Assembly: GCF_000682715.1 (NCBI RefSeq)
Contig: NZ_AWFH01000034.1
Location: forward strand, 62,001-126,000
From: Hyphomonas atlantica corrig.
Lineage (GTDB): Bacteria > Pseudomonadota > Alphaproteobacteria > Caulobacterales > Hyphomonadaceae
DNA: 64,000 nucleotides
Reading direction: 5' to 3'
Within the stretch, counting starts at the first letter, position 1. Every line of letters begins with the position of its first letter. Both the position numbers and the translations under genes were made by a program. The notes beneath the pieces are model-generated. The model saw nothing but the letters and a program-made list of their open reading frames with translations. It was not told the DNA's origin and searched no databases. Below, piece by piece: positions 54,841 to 61,448 of the stretch.

Positions 54841-55172
54841 TGACCGAGGTATGCGTGGAGCGCAGGATCGAATGCCTCGTTGAGGGCAAATGGAGATCTG
54901 GCCGTATCGCGGTCATGCAGCCGGAGCTTGATGGCGAGGACTGGCGTTGTGAACTGGATCTTGATTGGCCAGGTTACAAGAAATCATATCCGGTGATGGG
55001 CGTGGATGCTTACCAAGCTCTCGAATTGGCGCTGAGAGTTGTACCAGTCGAGATTATGGCCAGTGAGAGTTTTTGCCGCGGTCAGCTGCGCCTTTATGCC
55101 GAACAGGATCTACTCAACGAAGAGCGCCTCTACAAAGCCTTTCACGCTCAGCCTTATGGAAAGCCGTCATGA
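54840..55172 (+). CDS. Unknown small protein inside the gcv operon (DUF6968-like?)
   Basis: This 110-residue protein has a beta-rich first half (CVERRIECLVEGKWRSGRIA, WRCELDLDW), then YPVMGVDAYQALELALRVVP and a helical end. The 'GVDAYQALELAL' element resembles a motif of DUF6968-type small proteins, but the match is weak. Its start overlaps the gcvPA stop (TGATG) and its stop overlaps the gcvPB start (ATGA), so it is translationally coupled on both sides. It is not a known glycine-cleavage component. Possibly an accessory or regulatory factor, or a passenger gene. Confidence 0.7.
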   Translation: MTEVCVERRIECLVEGKWRSGRIAVMQPELDGEDWRCELDLDWPGYKKSYPVMGVDAYQALELALRVVPVEIMASESFCRGQLRLYAEQDLLNEERLYKAFHAQPYGKPS

Positions 55173-56740
55173 CCATGAACACCCAAGGCCGCCCGACATC
55201 TCCCGTTTCAGCTGCCAACCAGTCCGTGGACACCGTGTCCGGTTCGAAAGGCTTGCTGCAAGCCGAGGGCCTGATCTTCGAGATCGGCACACAAGACACG
55301 ACGGGCGTTGACCTGCCCACGCCGAAGAACCGCACCGGTCGCCTTGGCGGCGTTGCGCGCAAGCAGCCGACCGGCCTGCCGGGCCTGTCGGAGCCGCAGA
55401 CGGTGCGCCACTATATGCGCCTCAGCCAGAAGAATTATGCCATCGATCTTGGCCTGTTCCCGCTGGGCAGCTGTACGATGAAACACAATCCGCGCCTCAA
55501 TGAGAAACTGGCGCGCCTGCCGGGCTTTGCGGATATCCATCCGCTGCAACCGCAGGCGACCGTGCAGGGCGCGCTGGAATTGATTGACGAATTGGCCACC
55601 TGGCTGAAGACCCTGACCGGTATGCCTGCGGTCGCGATGAGCCCCAAGGCCGGAGCGCATGGAGAGTTCTGCGGCATGATGGCGATCCGCCAGGCTCTGG
55701 TGGCGCGCGGCGAGGCCGAGGCCCGAAAGCGCGTCCTGGTGCCGGCCTCCGCCCACGGAACGAACCCGGCAACTGCGGTTCAGTGCGGCTTCATCGTGGA
55801 CGAGATCAAGGCCAATGCCCGCGGCCGCGTCGACATGGAGTCTCTGAAGGCGAAGCTTGAAAAAACCGACGATATTGCCGGCATCATGCTGACCAACCCC
55901 AATACGTGCGGCCTGTTCGAGACCGACATCAAGGAGATTGCCGACCTCATCCATGCGGCGGGCGGATATTTCTATTGCGACGGTGCGAACTTCAACGCCA
56001 TTGTCGGCCGGGTCCGCCCGGGGGATCTCGGCGTCGATGCGATGCATATCAATTTGCACAAGACGTTCTCCACTCCACATGGCGGCGGCGGCCCGGGCTC
56101 CGGCCCGACCGTCCTGTCCGATGCGCTGGCGCCTTACGCTCCGGTGCCCTTTGTCGTGAAGGATGAAGATGGCGTTTTCCGTCTCGTTGAGGATATGGAA
56201 GGTGACGCCAAAGAGAGCTTCGGCCGCATGGTCGCCTTCCACGGCCAGATGGGCATGTTCGTCCGGGCCCTGACCTATATGCTCAGCCACGGCGCAGATG
56301 GCCTGAAACAGGCCTCCGAGGATGCGGTCCTCAACGCGAACTATATTCAGGCCCGCCTCAAATCCGTGATGACCCCGGCCTTTGAGGGCTATTGCATGCA
56401 CGAGGCATTGTTCTCCGACGCCTTCACGGCAGACGGGATCGAAACCATCGACATTGCCAAATCGCTGATCGATGAAGGCTATCACCCGATGACGATGTAC
56501 TTCCCGCTGGTTGTGCACGGGGCGATGTTGATCGAGCCGACCGAGTCGGAATCGAAGGCGGAACTCGACCGGTTCTGTGACTCGCTTGAGTCGATTGCCC
56601 GCCGCGCCGCGCAGGGCGACGAGACGCTGAAAGGCGCGCCTTACCTAGCCCCGATGCGTCGTCTGGACGAGACACAAGCGGCCCGCAAGCCGGTTTTGAA
56701 ATGGACACAGCCCGACGCCAATTCCGTCGCGGCAGAATGA
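55169..56740 (+). CDS. gcvPB: Glycine dehydrogenase (decarboxylating) subunit 2
   Basis: This 523-residue PLP-binding beta-type half of the split P-protein has the Schiff-base lysine in NLHKTFSTPHGGGGPG (about 297). It also has GSCTMKHNPRLNEKLARLPGF, SPKAGAHGEFCGM and VPASAHGTNPATA. Together with GcvPA it decarboxylates glycine onto lipoyl-H protein. The ATG at 55169 overlaps the preceding gene (ATGA). Confidence 0.96.
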   Translation: MTMNTQGRPTSPVSAANQSVDTVSGSKGLLQAEGLIFEIGTQDTTGVDLPTPKNRTGRLGGVARKQPTGLPGLSEPQTVRHYMRLSQKNYAIDLGLFPLGSCTMKHNPRLNEKLARLPGFADIHPLQPQATVQGALELIDELATWLKTLTGMPAVAMSPKAGAHGEFCGMMAIRQALVARGEAEARKRVLVPASAHGTNPATAVQCGFIVDEIKANARGRVDMESLKAKLEKTDDIAGIMLTNPNTCGLFETDIKEIADLIHAAGGYFYCDGANFNAIVGRVRPGDLGVDAMHINLHKTFSTPHGGGGPGSGPTVLSDALAPYAPVPFVVKDEDGVFRLVEDMEGDAKESFGRMVAFHGQMGMFVRALTYMLSHGADGLKQASEDAVLNANYIQARLKSVMTPAFEGYCMHEALFSDAFTADGIETIDIAKSLIDEGYHPMTMYFPLVVHGAMLIEPTESESKAELDRFCDSLESIARRAAQGDETLKGAPYLAPMRRLDETQAARKPVLKWTQPDANSVAAE

Positions 56741-56747
56741 GCGAGCC

Positions 56748-58124
56748 CTATGGTGCAACCCGGCCGAGTGGTTTTGGCTGCTCGCGCCGGAAGATTGCGC
56801 TCCGTGCCTTGGCAAAGCCGACAATCATCGGTCGTTCAATGAAGCGATAGGTCATCGCCGCAACGAAGAGCGTGGCAAACAGCGCTGTGGCGTAGAGAAT
56901 GATATTGTCCAGCGGTCCGGCATGTCCTGCCTGGAAGAGCGGCCTGAGCGCCGGAACCTTGGATAATTCCGCGAAGCCAATCCGGATCGGCGCCAGAATG
57001 ATCGGGTGACACAGGTAGAGTGAAAAAGACCAGTCGCCGACACGCGCAAGGGCGCCATGCACTCTCATGAAGCCAGGTTCTATTGCGCGAATCCTGTCCG
57101 GCATGGCCTGTCCGCCCAGCCAGCCAATCCAGAAGACGATTGCGGCAGCGATCGCCCCGACAATGAGCGACACTATCAAGGCATCAAGGCGCTGGCTGAA
57201 CGGCGCAGCTTCAGTGAGATCGAAACCGAGAATTCCGAGCGTCGCAACGAGTGCGCCGATACCGGCCGGAATGAGCCAAGCTTGCCGACGGTACAACTCC
57301 AGCGTGGCGAAGCCGTAAACAAGCAGCGTGCATGGCAGACCGAACCAGAACACGCGGCCCCACATCATCAACTGATCATCTTCGACGCCCTGAAGGCCGA
57401 GACTGGCCATCAGCCAGAACACAGCTACCAGGGTGAGCGCACCGCTGCGCCAGGCTACGCCAGAGCTGACCAGCAAGCCGACCACGGCACCCATGATGAA
57501 CTCCATCGTCATTGGATAGAAGACCAATGAAACTATATCGGCTCCAAAAGGCTTGGTTAGTCCGAAGAATGTGCCCGCCGCGATTGCGCCGCCCCACCCC
57601 AACAGGACCCACAGCCAAAAGCGCCGCGGCAGCAGAATGATCAGTGTGAAGGCGAGATAGAAATAGATCTCGTGAACCAGCGTCCAGCCGACACCAAGCA
57701 CCGGATGCGCGTTCTGGGGTACCAGAAAGTAGGATTTGATGAGGAATGGAAGAAGCGGTTGTCCTTGGCTGACCCGGTTCCAACCTTCGCCCAGACCAAA
57801 ATCATTATACAGGAAGAACATGCCAGTCATGATCGCGGCGAACAGCCACCAGAGCGGGTAAATCCGGGTAACGCGGGCGAACAGGAAGTCCAGGCTGGAA
57901 CGTACACCTGACCTCATGCCTTGGGTTACATGCACCATGATGAAGCCGGATATCACGAAGAAGAGGTCAACTCCGGCATATCCATTCGTGACAAAGCCAT
58001 TCAGGAATGGCGTCTCCGAAAGGCCATTGTTGCCGATCGCCAGCATTTCCATTGCGCGAATGTGATAGACGACAACCAGCATGGCGGCCAAGCCGCGTAG
58101 GATCTGGATGGACTGAAGTTTCAT
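56748..58124 (-). CDS. Acyltransferase 3 family membrane protein
   Basis: This 458-residue protein has about ten TM helices. The N-terminal IQILRGLAAMLVVVYHIRAM has the conserved His of the family in VVYHIR. NGYAGVDLFFVISGFIMVHV and the arginine-containing RVTRIYPLWW follow. These integral membrane enzymes O-acetylate or succinylate exopolysaccharides, lipids or peptidoglycan. The target is unknown. It is convergent with gcvPB, 7 nt apart, and divergent from the small membrane-protein gene. Confidence 0.9.
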   Translation of the reverse strand: MKLQSIQILRGLAAMLVVVYHIRAMEMLAIGNNGLSETPFLNGFVTNGYAGVDLFFVISGFIMVHVTQGMRSGVRSSLDFLFARVTRIYPLWWLFAAIMTGMFFLYNDFGLGEGWNRVSQGQPLLPFLIKSYFLVPQNAHPVLGVGWTLVHEIYFYLAFTLIILLPRRFWLWVLLGWGGAIAAGTFFGLTKPFGADIVSLVFYPMTMEFIMGAVVGLLVSSGVAWRSGALTLVAVFWLMASLGLQGVEDDQLMMWGRVFWFGLPCTLLVYGFATLELYRRQAWLIPAGIGALVATLGILGFDLTEAAPFSQRLDALIVSLIVGAIAAAIVFWIGWLGGQAMPDRIRAIEPGFMRVHGALARVGDWSFSLYLCHPIILAPIRIGFAELSKVPALRPLFQAGHAGPLDNIILYATALFATLFVAAMTYRFIERPMIVGFAKARSAIFRREQPKPLGRVAP

Positions 58125-58262
58125 GCCGTCCTCTAGCCAAGTTGCCGTTCATGACAGCAAGAATTCGCAAAATGTAGCAATCAGGTAACGCAGACACCAG
58201 ACTTTGAACACATGCTGTCGATACCACTGGCGACACTCGATAATTTTACCATATTCAGCAGC

Positions 58263-58610
58263 ATGGCAGACGACGAACCCTCATTGTCAAAACGAGCAGA
58301 TGCTATGCCAAAGCCCTCAACAGGGCTTCGGAATGGCGTGAATGTGGCATTCCGCCAGATTCTCGCGCTGACGGGTCTCATCATGATCGTGGTCGCCATT
58401 CCAATAGCGTTTGTGACGCCAATCATACCGGTCGGTTTGCCCATTGCCATTGTGGGCGTCGTATTGCTGGGGCGTAATGCTGTTTGGGGGCGGCGCTGGA
58501 TGGAGAGCGTGCTGGATCGGCATCCGCGTGTCGAACGGTTTGCGCCGAACTGGTTAATGCGTTTGGTTTTCGGTCGAGACAAGAAAGACCCGTTCAAGCC
58601 AGATCTTTAG
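58263..58610 (+). CDS. Small PGPGW-like membrane protein
   Basis: This 115-residue protein has a polar start, then a helical hairpin (RQILALTGLIMIVVAIPIAF and IPVGLPIAIVGVVLLG) and a basic amphipathic tail (RRWMESVLDRHPRVER). Layout resembles small 'PGPGW' predicted TM proteins, though the exact PGPGW motif is not present. The start is uncertain: the ATG 58263 lacks a strong SD, and an upstream in-frame ATG at 58212 would add 17 residues. Function unknown. Confidence 0.6.
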   Translation: MADDEPSLSKRADAMPKPSTGLRNGVNVAFRQILALTGLIMIVVAIPIAFVTPIIPVGLPIAIVGVVLLGRNAVWGRRWMESVLDRHPRVERFAPNWLMRLVFGRDKKDPFKPDL

Positions 58611-58737
58611 CATTGCATTGCACTTTTATGCGTGCGGCGAGGAACAAATAAGCGTTTGCGCATCAGCCAACCCTTGAAGCCGCAGCAAATCTCAGCAGTA
58701 TGCGCGTCTTGTATTTGCGGAAACGGGGCAAGACGAA

Positions 58738-60150
58738 ATGCGAAGATTCCACGGGCTGGCAGCAGCCTGCACAGCTGCGCTTTTGCTGGCAGCATGCGGC
58801 GGCGATGATTCTAAAAAGGCTGACTCGAGCGCGAAGGAAGGGTTTGACCGCAATCCGTATCCTTCGACCTATCAGCCCTATCCAAATGATCCGGTCCTGA
58901 TCACCAATGCGACCATTCTGGACGGCGAGGGAAATCTGATCGAAGACGGCAGCCTTCTGCTGAAAGACGGCAAGATTTCCGCCATCGGCAGCGATATCAA
59001 GGCGCCTGACGGTGTTGAGACCATTGACGCAAGTGGGCGTTGGGTCACTCCCGGCATCATCGACAATCACAGCCATCTTGGTGTTTACCCGTCGCCAGGT
59101 GTCAGTGCGCATGGTGATGGCAACGAGATTTCTGCCCCCGTTACGGCAGAGGTTTGGTCAGAGCACGGCGTCTGGCCGCAGGATCCCGGCTTTACGCGCG
59201 CTATTGCCGGCGGCATCACCTCCATGCAGGTTCTGCCCGGTAGCGCCAATCTGTTTGGAGGGCGCGGCGTAATTCTCAAGAATGTGCCGAGCCGCACGGT
59301 GCAGGGCATGAAGTTTCCAGATGCGCCCTACACGCTGAAAATGGCCTGCGGTGAAAACCCGAAACGTGTTTATGGCTATGGCGCCGGTCGTTTCCCGGGC
59401 GGGGCTCCCTATTCGCGCATGGGCAACGTCGCCGGGTATCGCCAGGCCTGGATCAAGGCCGCTGAGTACAAGCGTAAATGGGACAAGTTCGCAGATGAAG
59501 GCGGAGAGCCGCCTGCGCGGGATCTTGAGCTGGATACGTTGGCGGGTGTGCTGAATGGCGACATCCTCGTGCACATGCACTGCTACCGCGCCGACGAAAT
59601 GGCTCAGATCATGGATATGTCCAAGGAGTTTGGATACAAGGTTGCCTCGTTCCACCACGCTGTCGAAAGCTACAAGATTGCCGACAAGCTGGCAGACTAT
59701 GGCGCGTGTTCGTCCATGTGGGCTGACTGGTGGGGCTTCAAGATGGAAGCCTATGACGGAGTTCGGGAGAACATCCCCCTCGTACACAAGGCGGGTGCAT
59801 GTGCCATCGTCCACTCAGACAGCGATGTTGGCATTCAACGCTTGAACCAGGAAGCGGCCAAGGCCTGGTCCGACGGCCAGAAAGCCGGGATCGACATTCC
59901 GAAGGAGGTCGCATGGACCTGGCTGTCGCTGAACCCGGCGAAATCCCTCGGCATTGAGGATCGCACCGGCAGCTTGAAGCCGGGCAAGATGGCGGATGTC
60001 GTCATTTGGTCTGGTGATCCGTTCAGCGTGTACACGAAAGCGGACCAAGTCTTCATTGACGGTGCGTTGATGTTTGACCGCGACCATCCTGAAACCAATC
60101 CTGTCATGGACTTTGAACTCGGCCAGCCTGGCGAAGGAGATCGAAAATGA
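58738..60150 (+). CDS. Amidohydrolase lipoprotein, metal site intact
   Basis: This 470-residue precursor has lipobox LLLAAC (Cys21) and then GGDDSKK. The amidohydrolase fold shows the first HxH in GIIDNHSHLGVY, the downstream histidines in HMHCYRADE and SFHHAVES, and the catalytic Asp in AIVHSDSDVG. A C-terminal GSLKPGKMADVVIWSGDPF closes the composite barrel. It is an imidazolonepropionase/prolidase-like hydrolase of a cyclic amide or peptide in the periplasm. Its stop overlaps the next gene's ATG (ATGA). Confidence 0.88.
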   Translation: MRRFHGLAAACTAALLLAACGGDDSKKADSSAKEGFDRNPYPSTYQPYPNDPVLITNATILDGEGNLIEDGSLLLKDGKISAIGSDIKAPDGVETIDASGRWVTPGIIDNHSHLGVYPSPGVSAHGDGNEISAPVTAEVWSEHGVWPQDPGFTRAIAGGITSMQVLPGSANLFGGRGVILKNVPSRTVQGMKFPDAPYTLKMACGENPKRVYGYGAGRFPGGAPYSRMGNVAGYRQAWIKAAEYKRKWDKFADEGGEPPARDLELDTLAGVLNGDILVHMHCYRADEMAQIMDMSKEFGYKVASFHHAVESYKIADKLADYGACSSMWADWWGFKMEAYDGVRENIPLVHKAGACAIVHSDSDVGIQRLNQEAAKAWSDGQKAGIDIPKEVAWTWLSLNPAKSLGIEDRTGSLKPGKMADVVIWSGDPFSVYTKADQVFIDGALMFDRDHPETNPVMDFELGQPGEGDRK

Positions 60151-61418
60151 TCCGTACACTATTTGCAAGCGTCGCTGCGATCGGTCTGGCCGCAGCACCC
60201 GCCCTCGCCGAAACGATTGTCCTTCGCGGTGAGACTGTCTGGACCGGCACGGCGCAGGGGACAATTCCGAATGGCGTTGTCGTGATTGAGGACGATCGTA
60301 TTGTCACGGTCGGCGGCGAGAATACCGAAGTGCCAGATGGCGCAACCGAAATCTCCGCGGCATGGGTTACGCCCGGCCTGATTGCGGCCTTCTCGCGAAC
60401 AGGGCTTGTCGAGGTCAGCGCAGAAGATTCGACCAATGACACGATGGCCGCGAATTCCAAATTTTCGACATCGCTGAACGCGGCTGATGGCTTCAATCCC
60501 GATGCGACAGCAGTGGACATCACACGTATCGAGGGTTTTACCCGACTGGTCGTCGCGCCGAACACCGGCAACACCATTTTCGCGGGTCAGGGGTTCGTGG
60601 CTGACACAAGCGGTGATCTGGATGCGGACATTGATGCGCAAGCTTTCTCCTTCATCAAACTCGGCGAGTCCGGCGCAGGGCTGGCGGGCGGGTCGCGGCA
60701 GTCGGCCATGGCTATGCTTCGCGCCGCTCTGGACGATGCGCGGACGTATCCGGCCAGATACCTGACCCACAATGAAGGCGCTGCGCTGAACCGGCTGGAT
60801 GCCTTGTCCTTCTCTACCGCCGCCCGGGGTCAACAATTGATGGTCATTCAGGCCAGCCGTGCGAGTGACCTGAACGCGGTGATGGATTTGGCGGAAGAAT
60901 ATCCCAATCTGGACATCATCATTGTGGGGGCAGATGAGGCTTGGCGCGTGGCAGACCGTTTGGCCATCATGGATATTCCGGTCATCATCAACGCATTTTC
61001 AAATCTTCCATCTTCATTCGAACAATTGGCTGCGACGTCAGAGAATGCTGCGCGGTTGGCGGATGCTGGCGTGACCTTTGCGATTGCAAATATCGGGGAT
61101 GAAAGCCATCAGGCCCGGTTGGCGCCGCAATTGGCAGGAAATGCCGTTGCCAATGGCCTTTCATCCGACGATGCGCTGGCCGCGCTCACAACGGCGCCGG
61201 CAGACATTTTCGGTCTGACCGGGTTCGGACGGCTTGCGCCGGGCGCCCATGCGGATGTTGTTGCATGGGATGGAGACCCGCTGGAAGTAGTCTCCTCGCC
61301 CACAGCCGTGATTATCGCTGGTGAAGCGCAATCTCTGGAGTCTCGTCAGACTCGTCTTCGCGACCGGTATCTCAGCCTGGACGAATCCGAACGCCCACGC
61401 GCTTATTCACGTCCATGA
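60147..61418 (+). CDS. Amidohydrolase paralogue lacking the HxH site
   Basis: This 423-residue protein has a Sec signal peptide (to about 21, AAPALAET). The composite-domain edges are typical: VVVIEDDRIVTVGGENTEV at the N-side and GRLAPGAHADVVAWDGDPLEV at the C-side. Where the family has D-x-H-x-H it reads TPGLIAAFSRTGLVEVS. The late Asp region reads ANIGDESHQARL. Both ligands of the usual metal site appear lost. It is probably a pseudo-enzyme partner of the preceding amidohydrolase, with which it is translationally coupled. Confidence 0.85.
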   Translation: MIRTLFASVAAIGLAAAPALAETIVLRGETVWTGTAQGTIPNGVVVIEDDRIVTVGGENTEVPDGATEISAAWVTPGLIAAFSRTGLVEVSAEDSTNDTMAANSKFSTSLNAADGFNPDATAVDITRIEGFTRLVVAPNTGNTIFAGQGFVADTSGDLDADIDAQAFSFIKLGESGAGLAGGSRQSAMAMLRAALDDARTYPARYLTHNEGAALNRLDALSFSTAARGQQLMVIQASRASDLNAVMDLAEEYPNLDIIIVGADEAWRVADRLAIMDIPVIINAFSNLPSSFEQLAATSENAARLADAGVTFAIANIGDESHQARLAPQLAGNAVANGLSSDDALAALTTAPADIFGLTGFGRLAPGAHADVVAWDGDPLEVVSSPTAVIIAGEAQSLESRQTRLRDRYLSLDESERPRAYSRP

Positions 61419-61422
61419 GGAT

Positions 61423-61448
61423 AAGGCTGGCGCTCAGGCGCCAGCCTT
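61423..61448. terminator. Bidirectional terminator between convergent genes
   Basis: AAGGCTGGCG (61423-61432) and CGCCAGCCTT (61439-61448) are perfect 10-bp arms with a 6-nt loop. The stop codon of the PodJ-like gene (61434-61436) lies in the loop and the amidohydrolase stop is just before it. Confidence 0.85.

Noticed and set aside
55208-56518. 436-codon minus-strand frame opposite gcvPB
   Set aside because: Antisense to a fully conserved enzyme; no family features.
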